DNA of 64,000 nt from Pontibacter sp. E15-1 (GTDB lineage: Bacteria > Bacteroidota > Bacteroidia > Cytophagales > Hymenobacteraceae): positions 1 to 64,000 of the forward strand of contig NZ_JAKVIR010000027.1 of NCBI RefSeq assembly GCF_022601975.1. Reading direction: 5' to 3'. Below are positions 1 through 8,577 of this stretch, in pieces (position 1 is the stretch's first letter; each line of letters begins with the position of its first letter). The notes beneath the pieces were generated by a model. It did no database searches, was not told the origin of the DNA, and saw nothing but the letters and a program-made list of their open reading frames with translations. The translations under genes and the position numbers were made by a program.

Positions 1-279
1 AACTACGAGGGCTACATGCTCAAACTCATCGAGGCCTTTAACCCGGTGGCCGCCGAGGGGGTGATGTGCCGCAACACAGTGTCGGTGGGCTGGGATGGCT
101 ATCTCTACGACTGCGACTTTAACCAGATGCTGGAACTGAAGGTGGCCAAGGGCGCGCCGCAGCACATCCGGGAGTTTAACGTGGCGGCGCTGGATGAGCG
201 CAACATCATGCTCAACCAGCACTGCTACGGCTGCACGGCAGGGGCAGGCTCGAGTTGCGGGGGCGAAACCGTGAAATAA
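1..279 (+). CDS. arsS: Arsenosugar biosynthesis radical SAM protein ArsS, C-terminal end (partial)
   Basis: The reading frame is open from base 1, so the start and the radical SAM core lie outside the window. The visible 92 residues match the C-terminal DUF3641-type domain of ArsS-family radical SAM proteins. They contain a CRNTVSVGWDGYLYDCDFNQ segment and a C-terminal cysteine cluster CYGCTAGAGSSCGG, both typical auxiliary cysteine motifs. In the family, ArsS acts on arsenic-containing S-adenosylmethionine-derived intermediates during arsenosugar synthesis. Two genes downstream is a TIGR04282 transferase, a known partner of ArsS, which supports the call. The catalytic CxxxCxxC motif cannot be seen here. 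Confidence 0.85.
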   Translation, partial: NYEGYMLKLIEAFNPVAAEGVMCRNTVSVGWDGYLYDCDFNQMLELKVAKGAPQHIREFNVAALDERNIMLNQHCYGCTAGAGSSCGGETVK

Positions 280-408
280 GCAGTTTTCTGAAAACATTTG
301 CAGCTGTGTTTGTTCTACTTATGAAACTGCCTATGCAACAGCCACTTATACCCGACGCTGAGAGGCGCCTAAACGGATGATTTAAATTATCGCTAATCCA
401 AAACAAGC

Positions 409-921
409 ATGCGAAACCTTTTGATGATCATACCTCTGGCCTTCATTCTGGTGCTGCCCGCCTGCGGACAAACCACAGACAAAGCATATGACCTGATGCT
501 AAAAGGGATGTATGGGGATGAAGTTTCGCGGATAACGCCGGCGCAATTGCACCAGCAGCTGCAGGACACAAAGGTAAAACCTCTACTCCTCGACACCCGG
601 ACCCCGGCGGAGTATAGGGTGAGCCATTTGGCAGGCGCCAGGTTCACGGCTTACAATACGTTCAGGGTTTCGCAACTGCAGGATGTGCCGAAGGACGCGC
701 GCATCGTGGTCTACTGCTCCGTGGGGTATCGCAGCGAGCGGGTGGGGGAGAAGTTGAAGAAAGCAGGCTACAAAAATGTGCAGAACCTGTATGGCGGTAT
801 CTTTGAGTGGGTAAACGAGGGGTATCCGGTATACAACCAGCACGGCAAAACCAACCAAGTGCATGCCTACTCAAAAGCGTGGGGTGTTTGGCTACAGGAA
901 GGAGTAAAAGTATATGAGTGA
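409..921 (+). CDS. Rhodanese-like domain lipoprotein
   Basis: A 170-residue protein with a lipoprotein signal peptide ending LPAC (Cys19), so probably anchored on the periplasmic side. Residues about 40-140 form one rhodanese domain: LLLDTRTPAEY, HLAGAR, then the active-site loop CSVGYRS with Cys103 and the usual GG(I)FEW end. Rhodaneses carry sulfur as a cysteine persulfide; the in vivo acceptor is unknown. Its last 8 bases overlap the next gene, which points to translational coupling and a shared operon with arsS and the TIGR04282 transferase. A role linked to arsenic-sulfur chemistry is only inference from context. Confidence 0.85.
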   Translation: MRNLLMIIPLAFILVLPACGQTTDKAYDLMLKGMYGDEVSRITPAQLHQQLQDTKVKPLLLDTRTPAEYRVSHLAGARFTAYNTFRVSQLQDVPKDARIVVYCSVGYRSERVGEKLKKAGYKNVQNLYGGIFEWVNEGYPVYNQHGKTNQVHAYSKAWGVWLQEGVKVYE

Positions 922-1507
922 AAAGTTACTGTTATTATTTGTGCGTAACCCTGAACTGGGGAAAGTAAAAACGCGCCTGGCCGCTTCCGTGGGACCTGAG
1001 AAGGCACTTGCGATCTATAAGAGGCTCCTGGAGCATACCTTTGCCGTTACCCGGGAGCTTGCTGTACACAAAGAGGTATGTTATTCTGATTATCTGGACG
1101 AGCAGGACCTTTGGCCCTCCGAACTTTACGCGAAGCGGGTACAGCCGGACGGTGACCTGGGCGAGAAAATGGAGGCGGTTTTCGCCACGGCTTTTGAGGC
1201 GGGGTATAACTCGGTGGTAATCATTGGCAGCGATTGCCTGGAGCTAACCCCAGCCATACTGCAGCAGGCCTATGACGAACTGACGCGGCATGACGTGGTG
1301 ATTGGGCCCGCGGCAGACGGCGGTTACTACCTGTTGGGTATGAACCAGCTGTACCCGGCGCTGTTTCGGAACAAGGCGTGGAGCACAGAGCAAGTGCTTC
1401 CGGCAACCCTCCAGGACGTCAAGGCGCTGCAGCTTTCCCATTCCCTGCTTCCCTGCCTCTCGGATGTGGACCATGCGGAAGACCTCCAGCATACTGGCCT
1501 GCTCTAA
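914..1507 (+). CDS. TIGR04282 family arsenosugar biosynthesis glycosyltransferase
   Basis: A 197-residue soluble protein of the DUF2064/TIGR04282 family, related to nucleotide-sugar transferases. Near the N-terminus it has RNPELGKVKTRLA, resembling a nucleotidyltransferase loop, followed by IIGSDCLEL and GPAADGGYYLLG, which fit the metal and nucleotide-binding segments of the GT-A fold. The family is repeatedly found with ArsS, and the tail of arsS sits just upstream. The ATG at 914 overlaps the end of the rhodanese gene by 8 bases, so the two are likely translated together. The exact substrate cannot be read from sequence. Confidence 0.85.
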   Translation: MSEKLLLLFVRNPELGKVKTRLAASVGPEKALAIYKRLLEHTFAVTRELAVHKEVCYSDYLDEQDLWPSELYAKRVQPDGDLGEKMEAVFATAFEAGYNSVVIIGSDCLELTPAILQQAYDELTRHDVVIGPAADGGYYLLGMNQLYPALFRNKAWSTEQVLPATLQDVKALQLSHSLLPCLSDVDHAEDLQHTGLL

Positions 1508-1540
1508 CCGTAAGTTTGCCCGAATTATACGATGCGTGTG

Positions 1541-2695
1541 TTACTCCAGCGTCAGGTGCGGCATCACGTCGTAGCCATACACATCGTCCCGGAACTGCAC
1601 CTGCTGCGCTCCATCTGCCCAGGCCGTAAGGTAGACAATGTATAGGGGCAGTGGCTCATGCACTCTCAGGTAGTGGTTGGGCTTAGATTTCATCCAGATT
1701 TTGTCAATCTTCTCCGTAGAGTACCCAGACCCTTTTTCCAGGAGGTAATAGGCCAGTTCTATCGGGCGCTCCAGCCGGATACACCCATGGCTAAATGCCC
1801 GGTTCGGGTACGTAAACAGAGCTTTATTAGGTGTGTCGTGCAGGTATTGGGGGATAGGGTTCGGGAAGGGGAACTTGACCTGGCCTAGCTCATTCTCACT
1901 GCCGTCCAGCTGCACAATCCGGTAAGTATAATTCGTTTGGTCGATCTTGTCCCAGTCTACGCGCCAGGGGTTTACACGCACCCAGCTGTTCCCGATCGGT
2001 TTTTCCAGCTTCATGTTCTTTCTTGCCAGGTAACCGGGGTTGCGCCTCAGGATCGGCACTATCTCCTTCACGGCAATAGAGGTGGGCAGGTACCAGTATG
2101 GGTTCAGCACCACAGTGGTGAGCCGGCTTTTGATTGGGATGGTAGCCAGGCTGGGCTTGCCCACGATCACGCGCATTTCCATCACCTGCCGCTCGTCTTC
2201 CAGCACATGCAGGGTATAATCCGGGATGTTGATCACCACGAAAGCCGGCGCGGGATCCCCAAAAAAAGAATCCCAGCGGGCAAAGCTCTGCTGCAACTGC
2301 CAGAGGCGGTAGGAGGGCGGCACATTCAGCGCCCTGACCGTCAGAGGGCCCAGCACACCGTCCGGCACCAGCCCATGGCGCTGCTGAAAGCGTTTGACGG
2401 CTGCCACCATGGGAGCCGTGTACAGCATGGAAGGCAGAGTTGTGTCAGGGAGCAGGTCACCGGTCAGCGTCAGGTTCTGTTTTAGCGGGATCACATACTG
2501 ACTGCTGTCGCCGGGCCGCAGCAGGAGCCTATGCGGAAGTGATTTCCAGCTGTCAGCCTCCGCAAGCGCCTCATACATCAGGATGGCTTGCTCCAGGTTG
2601 GCCTTGCTGAAGGGAGACAGGGATGTGTGGGTTTCCTGGGCATACCCCGCTTGGGCTGCCGCATACAAAAGCCAGAGGATGAGAACACGTGCCAT
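1541..2695 (-). CDS. L,D-transpeptidase with peptidoglycan-binding-like domain
   Basis: A 384-residue exported protein with a cleavable signal peptide (AAAQAGYAQ). The N-terminal half carries a peptidoglycan-binding-like segment (AVKRFQQRHGLVPDGVLG). The C-terminal half is a YkuD-type catalytic domain with the signature SHGCIRL, Cys305 being the expected nucleophile. Enzymes of this YcbB-like class make 3-3 cross-links between meso-diaminopimelate residues or attach proteins to peptidoglycan in the periplasm. It is convergent with the arsenosugar operon, with only 33 bases between them, and is transcribed alone. Confidence 0.9.
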   Translation of the reverse strand: MARVLILWLLYAAAQAGYAQETHTSLSPFSKANLEQAILMYEALAEADSWKSLPHRLLLRPGDSSQYVIPLKQNLTLTGDLLPDTTLPSMLYTAPMVAAVKRFQQRHGLVPDGVLGPLTVRALNVPPSYRLWQLQQSFARWDSFFGDPAPAFVVINIPDYTLHVLEDERQVMEMRVIVGKPSLATIPIKSRLTTVVLNPYWYLPTSIAVKEIVPILRRNPGYLARKNMKLEKPIGNSWVRVNPWRVDWDKIDQTNYTYRIVQLDGSENELGQVKFPFPNPIPQYLHDTPNKALFTYPNRAFSHGCIRLERPIELAYYLLEKGSGYSTEKIDKIWMKSKPNHYLRVHEPLPLYIVYLTAWADGAQQVQFRDDVYGYDVMPHLTLE

Positions 2696-2978
2696 GGCGA
2701 AAAAATTATATACTCCCTCCTCAAGTATACGCTGGGTGCTATGTTTCGGACATGCCGTATGCGCAGGTGGCGCGTCTTTGCCTTAGGGTTGGGAATGAGG
2801 GCAAAGTGGCTCATGGAGAGAGAACTAGCACGGCTCTGCTTGCCTGTTCGCCAGGCTTCAGCATCCGATCACGAAACAAAAGACAGCATCTTCAGTTTGA
2901 AAGGCAAATCCCGTGTCATACCTTGCGCTGGCAGGAGATTTGACGACCCGGACCACCATTTAACAAGCAGTAGATTAC

Positions 2979-3665
2979 ATGGCAACTGTTATCCAAAAAA
3001 GTACACTTCAGTTTTTAGTGGCGCTCACCGAACATAACACCCGGGAGTGGTTTAATGAGAACAAGGACAGGTATGAGGCTGCCCGAAAAAACCACATCAG
3101 CTTTCTGGAAGACCTCCTGCAGGAGATGCAGCATTTTGAGCCGGCCGTGCGGGGGCAGAAGGGCAAAGACCTGGTGTACCGGATTTACCGCGACGTCCGG
3201 TTCTCGAACGACAAGCGGCCATACAAAGACCATTTTGGAGCCTATATAGCAGAGGGAGGCCGGAAATCGGTATACCCTGGCTACTACCTGCACCTGGCTG
3301 GCAACAACAACTCCTTTGTGGCCGGGGGGCTCTGGATGCCCTCGGCGCCGCACCTGAAAGCCGTGCGTCAGGAAATCGACTACAACCTGGGGGCCTTCGA
3401 AGCGATTGTGGAGGCACCAGCGTTCAAAGCCATGTTCGGCGACCTGCGGGGCGAGAAACTCAAGACAACGCCAAAAGGGTATGAGAAGGAGAACCCGGCC
3501 ATCGGTTACCTGCGGCACAAGAGCTGGAACGCCATCATGCCCCTGTCTGATGCGGCTGTATTGCAGGATGATTTTCTGCAAACGGTTTTACACGCTTTCC
3601 AGGCCCTGAAGCCGCTGAACGACTTCCTGCAGCAGCCCTTGCTGGACGTGGGGAAAGAAGGATGA
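2979..3665 (+). CDS. DUF2461 family protein
   Basis: A 228-residue cytosolic protein matching DUF2461 (TIGR02453). Recognisable family segments are LTEHNTREWFNENKDRYE at the start, VYRIYRDVRFSNDKRPYK in the centre and LKTTPKGYEKENPAI near residue 165. No catalytic function is established for the family, and nothing here suggests one. It is a single-gene unit, divergent from the L,D-transpeptidase and convergent with the glycosyltransferase operon. Confidence 0.88.
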   Translation: MATVIQKSTLQFLVALTEHNTREWFNENKDRYEAARKNHISFLEDLLQEMQHFEPAVRGQKGKDLVYRIYRDVRFSNDKRPYKDHFGAYIAEGGRKSVYPGYYLHLAGNNNSFVAGGLWMPSAPHLKAVRQEIDYNLGAFEAIVEAPAFKAMFGDLRGEKLKTTPKGYEKENPAIGYLRHKSWNAIMPLSDAAVLQDDFLQTVLHAFQALKPLNDFLQQPLLDVGKEG

Positions 3666-3706
3666 CATACCTGAAGTGCAGATCACGGACGATGCCTTAC
3701 CGAGTG

Positions 3707-5074
3707 TTAGGGTTGCGCAAGCGTGTCTGCCTGCCCGTCTGGCGCCACCAGGTTGGCATGGCGACGGCGCTGCCGGTAGAGGTATAGCTCAACCAGCAGC
3801 CACAAAAACACCAGGGTATACTCCAGTGCCACCAGTGCAAGGTCTTCTGTGTAGGCACTTGTGCGGTATGTGGCGTAAGAGAGCAGAATCAAGCCCGACC
3901 AGGTAACGGCATACCGGAAGTGGCTCATGGCCGTAAGGGCCAGCAGCGTGGTGATATACCACGGATGTACCGTTGTGGCCAGAAAGAAGTAGAGTGTGAG
4001 CGCCGCCGCCATATACCCCGACAGCCTGCGCACAGAGCCTAGCTTTCTGACGGAGGCCATCGCCACGATCCCGCCCAGGGTAGCCAGCGACAGCAGCGGC
4101 CCCAGCAAATGGATCACGTTATACCCTGCAAACCGGAACCCCAGCCAGCGCAGCAGGTAGTACACGCTCGCGTTAAACTCGAACCGCTGAAAGTAAAGGT
4201 CCAGGCTCTGAAAGAAGTTACGGAGCACAGCCACAGAAACCAGCGGGTAAAACAGGGCGATTACCGTTAAAAGCACGACCCCGCCGAACAGTAGAAATTT
4301 CTGCAGACCAAGCTTCCGGAGCAGGAAAGGCAGAAACATGAGTGGGAGCAGCTTGGTGCCAATCGCAAGGCCCATAGCCAGCCCCGAGACGGCCAGGCGC
4401 TGCTGATAAAAGAGCTGGTGCAGGCTGAGCAGCAGGAAAAAAATCATAAGCCCCTCGAAGTGCAGGTTGCCTACCAACTCCAGGATCACCAGCGGGTTCA
4501 GGGCATATAGCAAGACGTTTTTGTCCGGCAAACCCATCTTTCGCATCAGGCGGAGCAACAGCAACACACTGCCCGCCTCCGCCAGCAATAACACAACCCG
4601 CATCACAATAATGTTGGCCAGCAGGTTGCCCGGAAACAGCTTGACGGCCAGCCAGAAAATGCCCTGCGCCACCGGCGGGTACACGCTGTAATACTCCGCG
4701 GAATTCAGCTGGAGGTATAACTCCCCGGTAATCCCCGCGACCGGGGCCATGCCAGCCTCCATATAAGCGCTTGGGGTATACTGGTAAGGGTTTAGCCCCG
4801 CATGCAGCAGGCTTCCATCCCATACAAACCTGAAGTAGTCGTCGGAGAGGGCGGGGATGGCCGCCAGAAAAAGCAGCCGGAAGAAAAGGGCCGCCGCAAT
4901 GCCGTGCCACAGCGGCAACCTGCTGTTGATGAGGTATAGGTAGCAGGCAAACACCAGGGCATACAGGGCCAGAAGCTGCGTGAAGTCGGCACGGGGCGTG
5001 CTGTAGGCCAATGCCGCGTAAGCAAGAGCCGATACTGCCATCACCCCATAATTTACCGTGTTGCTTTTTTCCAT
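3707..5074 (-). CDS. GT-C type membrane glycosyltransferase (polyprenyl-phosphate-sugar dependent, DUF2029/GT87-like)
   Basis: A 455-residue polytopic protein with about 10-12 predicted hydrophobic helices. The first large loop has SDDYFRFVWDGSLLHAGLNPY, the acidic motif typical of GT-C enzymes that use a polyprenyl-phosphate sugar such as mannose. It is the last gene of a minus-strand operon, 3 bases after the cellulose-synthase-like gene and downstream of a polyprenyl-phosphate-sugar synthase-like GT2. That order suggests the first gene makes the lipid-linked sugar donor and this one uses it on the outer face of the inner membrane. Donor and acceptor are inferred, not shown. Confidence 0.78.
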   Translation of the reverse strand: MEKSNTVNYGVMAVSALAYAALAYSTPRADFTQLLALYALVFACYLYLINSRLPLWHGIAAALFFRLLFLAAIPALSDDYFRFVWDGSLLHAGLNPYQYTPSAYMEAGMAPVAGITGELYLQLNSAEYYSVYPPVAQGIFWLAVKLFPGNLLANIIVMRVVLLLAEAGSVLLLLRLMRKMGLPDKNVLLYALNPLVILELVGNLHFEGLMIFFLLLSLHQLFYQQRLAVSGLAMGLAIGTKLLPLMFLPFLLRKLGLQKFLLFGGVVLLTVIALFYPLVSVAVLRNFFQSLDLYFQRFEFNASVYYLLRWLGFRFAGYNVIHLLGPLLSLATLGGIVAMASVRKLGSVRRLSGYMAAALTLYFFLATTVHPWYITTLLALTAMSHFRYAVTWSGLILLSYATYRTSAYTEDLALVALEYTLVFLWLLVELYLYRQRRRHANLVAPDGQADTLAQP

Positions 5075-5077
5075 ATG

Positions 5078-6556
5078 CTAGCCGCGCCTGCTGTGTGAGA
5101 GCGAATATATGAAAACGGCACCAAACCCAAACGCAAGCAGCACATGGAAAGGCAACTGCTCGTACTGGTGCCAACTGAAAGCCAACCAGATTCCGAAAAG
5201 GAAATAAAGCGCCAGCAAGCCTTCCAGGGCCGTTACCAGGCTGATGCTTTTGAGGCGGTAGGCGTGCTTCCGCCAGGTATCCCGCGCTGCCAGGATGTTA
5301 TACTTGGGTGTCCGGATGAACGGGGTTTTCCGGCCCATATACCCTTCCAGCACCGCCAGGCTGTTGTGCAGCGAAAGCCCCATCGAAATAGAAAGAAAAA
5401 GCAGAAACTCCGGCACAAACGCCAGATTGCTGCGCCACCCCCCCGTGCTATGGGCTCGTTGCGCCGACCAGTAGAAGGCAACGAGCCCAGCCAGGCTCAG
5501 GAGCAGCGCATACCCTAGCTTATAGAGCGGAGAAAGCGCAGGAGTGGTATGCTTGATGTAAAGCAGCGGCACACTCAGCAAAGCCGTGAGCAGCACACAG
5601 ATAAAGATGGCACTGTTGAGCAGGTGGAAAAAGGCATGCACCTTCGTTAGGAAGGGGAGCCGGGATTGCAGTACGCGGTGCAGGTGCTTCCGGGCGGTTT
5701 CGGCGGCTCCCTTTGTCCATCGGAACTGCTGCGACTTCAGGGCGCCCATGTCTGCGGGCAGTTCTGCGGGGGCCTCCACCTCCTCCAGATACACAAACCG
5801 CCAGCCTCTGAGTTGCGCACGGTAACTCAGGTCCAGGTCTTCGGTGAGCGTGTCAGCCTGCCATCCCCCGGCATCCTCGATACAGGCCCTGCGCCATACC
5901 CCCGCCGTGCCGTTGAAGTTGATAAAGTGCCCGCCACTGTTGCGCCCCACCTGCTCCACCGTGAAGTGGGCGTTCAGCCCAAATGCCTGCAAGCGCGTGA
6001 GTAGGGAGTAATCCCGGTTCAGGTGCTCCCAGCGGGTTTGCACGACGCCCACGCGGGAGTCGGTAAACGCCGGAATTGTGCGTTTAAGGAAATCGGGGGA
6101 AGGCAAAAAATCAGCGTCGAAGATACAGATGAATTCCCCGGTGGCCTGTGCCAGCCCATGCTGCAAGGCCCCGGCCTTGTAGCCGGTCCGTTCCTGACGC
6201 CGGATGTGCTGGATATTCAGGTGGGGGTATGCCTTTAGTTTTTCCCGGATAATGGCGGTGGTGTCGTCGGTCGAGTCGTCGAGCAGTTGGATTTGCAGGC
6301 GCTCCGGCGGGTAATCGAAAGCGGCGATTGCCGTAATCAGGCGTTCCACCACGTAGCGTTCGTTGTAAAGGGGCAGTTGCACGGTAACCTTGGGCCACCG
6401 CTGTGGTAGGGGCAGAGGGGCTGCCGCTAGCTTGCCAGATCTTTTGGTACGAAGCCAGTACCGTATCGTCAGGTGCAGCTGTACCATGCTGTAGCAGAAA
6501 ATAAAAGCAAGACAAAGCCCGTATACCACCAGCACTATCGCCTCCGCCACTTGCAT
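5078..6556 (-). CDS. Cellulose-synthase-like family 2 glycosyltransferase
   Basis: A 492-residue inner-membrane GT2 enzyme. One N-terminal membrane helix is followed by a cytosolic GT-A domain with DDSTDD, DADF, TEDLDLSYR and QQFRWTKGAA, matching the D,D,D,QxxRW pattern of processive polysaccharide synthases. Four or so C-terminal helices follow. No PilZ domain is seen, so regulation by cyclic di-GMP through this protein is not indicated. It lies between a polyprenyl-P-sugar synthase-like gene and a GT-C gene, with gaps of 16 and 3 bases. The product is probably a membrane glycan or glycolipid; its identity is unknown. Confidence 0.88.
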   Translation of the reverse strand: MQVAEAIVLVVYGLCLAFIFCYSMVQLHLTIRYWLRTKRSGKLAAAPLPLPQRWPKVTVQLPLYNERYVVERLITAIAAFDYPPERLQIQLLDDSTDDTTAIIREKLKAYPHLNIQHIRRQERTGYKAGALQHGLAQATGEFICIFDADFLPSPDFLKRTIPAFTDSRVGVVQTRWEHLNRDYSLLTRLQAFGLNAHFTVEQVGRNSGGHFINFNGTAGVWRRACIEDAGGWQADTLTEDLDLSYRAQLRGWRFVYLEEVEAPAELPADMGALKSQQFRWTKGAAETARKHLHRVLQSRLPFLTKVHAFFHLLNSAIFICVLLTALLSVPLLYIKHTTPALSPLYKLGYALLLSLAGLVAFYWSAQRAHSTGGWRSNLAFVPEFLLFLSISMGLSLHNSLAVLEGYMGRKTPFIRTPKYNILAARDTWRKHAYRLKSISLVTALEGLLALYFLFGIWLAFSWHQYEQLPFHVLLAFGFGAVFIYSLSHSRRG

Positions 6557-6572
6557 GCCCTCCTCGTTTTGT

Positions 6573-7265
6573 TCATAAATACTTAAAGATGGTCAGGATG
6601 ATTTTATAGCCTGCCAGCACAGTGCCTTTCAGGGTGCCTGATACCTTTGAGGTGCCAATGCGTTTGCGGTAAGTTACGGGGATTTCGGTATACCGGATTT
6701 TTTGCCGGGCGGCCTTGGCCTGCATCTCCACCGTCCAGCCGTAGGTGCGGTCCCGCATGCCCAACGCCAGGAGTGTGTCCAGCCGGATCGCCCTGAAAGG
6801 CCCCAGGTCTGTGAAGCGGGCCTTATAAAGCCAGCGCAACAGGGTGGTGGCAAGCCAGTTGCCAAAGACCTGCTGCGGCATCATGGACCCGGACTCTCGC
6901 ATGCCCAACGCCCTCGACCCGATGACCATGTCTACCTGCCCGGCCGCGATGGGCTGTACCAGCATAGGCATCTCCTCGGGGTAGTCAGAGAAATCCCCAT
7001 CCAGAAACACGATGATGTCGGGGCGCTCGTCGGCAGGCTTGGCGGCGGCGTAGGCTATGCCTTTCAGGCAGGCGTTGCCATACCCCGGCGTTGGCTCATC
7101 CAGCACGGTGGCACCGGCCATGGCCGCACGCCGGGCGGTGTCGTCGCTGGAGTTGTTGTTCACCACAATCACCTCCCCGACATAGCCCGCCGGGATGGCC
7201 TGCACCACTTTGGCGATAGACTGCTCTTCGTTGAAGGCGGGGATGATAACGTTAATTCGGGGCAT
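6573..7265 (-). CDS. Family 2 glycosyltransferase, polyprenyl-phosphate sugar synthase-like
   Basis: A 230-residue enzyme starting MPRINVIIPAFNEE. An ATG 30 bases upstream is also in frame, but the shorter start gives the normal family N-terminus. Motifs include VNNNSSDDT, FLDGDFSDYPEE (metal-binding Asp residues) and a FTDLGPFRAI acceptor-loop segment, as in dolichyl-phosphate mannose synthase relatives. No transmembrane tail is obvious. It is the first gene of the glycosyltransferase trio and may supply the lipid-linked donor for the GT-C enzyme. A divergent promoter region with bcp lies upstream. Confidence 0.85.
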   Translation of the reverse strand: MPRINVIIPAFNEEQSIAKVVQAIPAGYVGEVIVVNNNSSDDTARRAAMAGATVLDEPTPGYGNACLKGIAYAAAKPADERPDIIVFLDGDFSDYPEEMPMLVQPIAAGQVDMVIGSRALGMRESGSMMPQQVFGNWLATTLLRWLYKARFTDLGPFRAIRLDTLLALGMRDRTYGWTVEMQAKAARQKIRYTEIPVTYRKRIGTSKVSGTLKGTVLAGYKIILTIFKYL

Positions 7266-7327
7266 ACGCGCTGGCAAAGTGACAAAGATGCCCATTTTCT
7301 TTTTCTGATGCTATATTTGCCGCCATC

Positions 7328-7360
7328 TTTGGAGTTTAACCCTGACATAGGTTACCTTTG
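7328..7360 (+). promoter_or_regulatory. Bacteroidota-type promoter upstream of bcp
   Basis: TTTG at 7328-7331 and TACCTTTG at 7353-7360 are separated by 21 bases, matching the phylum consensus TTTG - 19 to 21 - TAnnTTTG recognised by the primary sigma factor. The -7 box ends 44 bases before the bcp start. A second TAnnTTTG (TATATTTG, 7312-7319) lacks a matching -33 element. Confidence 0.6.
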
Positions 7361-7404
7361 CAGCCCGTCTTTAATTTTTGCATGAAGTTTGTTAGCACAT
7401 ATGT

Positions 7405-7908
7405 ATGATGATTGAGGCACTTTTAAACGAAGATGTTGTGAGAGAGGGAGATATAGCCCCGGATTTCGAGCTGCAACGGCAGGACGGCGGCTTTTTCCGG
7501 CTGCACGAAATGCTCAAGGAAAAGAATGTGGTGCTCTATTTTTACCCAAAAGACAGCACCTCGGGCTGCACAAAGCAGGCTTGCAGGTTCAGAGATGAGT
7601 ACGAGGCGTTTAAGGAGTATGACGCTGAGGTAGTGGGGGTAAGCTCCGACAGCCTGCAGTCGCACCAGAAGTTTGAGCGGGTGTATCACCTGCCGTTTAC
7701 GTTGCTCTGCGACAAAGGAGGCCAGATCAGGAGCATTTATGGCGTGCCGCGTCGGTTGGGGCTGTTGCCGGGCCGCGTCACCTACATTATCGACAAAAGC
7801 AGGCGCGTACGTGCCGTTTATAACTCCATGAGCAAGCCGCTTGAGCACATTGATACCGCCCTGGAGGTGTTGCGCAATATAAACAGCGAGCAAAAGCAGC
7901 TAGCTTAA
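7405..7908 (+). CDS. bcp: Thioredoxin-dependent thiol peroxidase (BCP/PrxQ-type peroxiredoxin)
   Basis: A 167-residue cytosolic peroxiredoxin that reduces hydrogen peroxide and organic hydroperoxides. The active site SGCTKQAC gives a peroxidatic Cys55 and resolving Cys60, the spacing of atypical two-cysteine PrxQ enzymes. FYPKDSTSG precedes it and the later Arg/Thr context is conserved. An ATG one codon later is an equally possible start. A well-formed promoter lies upstream and a strong hairpin follows the stop, so it is probably monocistronic. Confidence 0.93.
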   Translation: MMIEALLNEDVVREGDIAPDFELQRQDGGFFRLHEMLKEKNVVLYFYPKDSTSGCTKQACRFRDEYEAFKEYDAEVVGVSSDSLQSHQKFERVYHLPFTLLCDKGGQIRSIYGVPRRLGLLPGRVTYIIDKSRRVRAVYNSMSKPLEHIDTALEVLRNINSEQKQLA

Positions 7909-7926
7909 GTACGCTCCGGTTCGTTC

Positions 7927-7963
7927 GAAGGTCCTCCTGTGGTATACCGCAGGAGGACCTTCG
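7927..7963. terminator. Strong bidirectional hairpin after bcp
   Basis: Arms GAAGGTCCTCCTG and CAGGAGGACCTTC enclose a self-complementary GGTATACC, with one T-G pair between, making a 37-base nearly perfect palindrome. It sits between two convergent genes. There is no clear T-run on either side, so it may stop both transcripts by structure alone or protect mRNA ends. Confidence 0.6.
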
Positions 7964-7980
7964 TGCTTTAGCAGTTGTTG

Positions 7981-8577
7981 CTACTCGTCGGCTACACGAT
8001 CCAGTTTCGGGCCATTGAAAAACTCCACCCGAAGAAAACCGAAGGCCTTGTTGTAAAGGAGTTGCTTCACGCGGTTGGTGCCGGCGTTGCTCAGGTTAAG
8101 CTCAAATACTTCGTAGTACATTTGCCCGTTCACCGCCAGGCTGTCGTGGGTGGGGCTTGTCTCGTCAATCTCCCAAATACCCGTATCCTCTGTCGTCTCA
8201 CCTGCTTTTTCCCCTACAGACAGCGACACGACCAGATCATTGGGCCTGCTGAGAATGCGTGTGCCGAGCGGGGGCTGGATGTCGCCCAAATCCTCCAGCA
8301 CGGTCCTGGCGAGTATGTCTACCTGGTCGATGCAGGCATCCTCCGCTGAAAAACCTTCCCCCGGAATACTCTGTGCATAAATCCCCGTGCGGACATACCG
8401 AACCTCTGCCCCTGTTTCTGCCTCAAACACAAGCGTGTCGTTTTCTTTATACACCAGCCACTCTGAATCGGCGACAGTAGGCTGGGCAATGGTCACGTTG
8501 CCGCACTGCTCGCAGGAAGAAAGCGCCACAGCGGCAAGCAGCAGCACAAGAAAGGAGGTAAAGGCTGTTTTGTTCAT
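7981..8577 (-). CDS. Hypothetical lipoprotein
   Basis: The start is placed at 8577 because it gives MNKTAFTSFLVLLLAAVALSSC, a clean lipoprotein signal with Cys22; the frame stays open upstream but that extension looks non-coding. The 198-residue product continues with a Cys-containing CEQCGN and a beta-rich body with no family I recognise. It is probably anchored to the envelope. It is convergent with bcp and separated from it by a strong hairpin. Confidence 0.7.
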   Translation of the reverse strand: MNKTAFTSFLVLLLAAVALSSCEQCGNVTIAQPTVADSEWLVYKENDTLVFEAETGAEVRYVRTGIYAQSIPGEGFSAEDACIDQVDILARTVLEDLGDIQPPLGTRILSRPNDLVVSLSVGEKAGETTEDTGIWEIDETSPTHDSLAVNGQMYYEVFELNLSNAGTNRVKQLLYNKAFGFLRVEFFNGPKLDRVADE

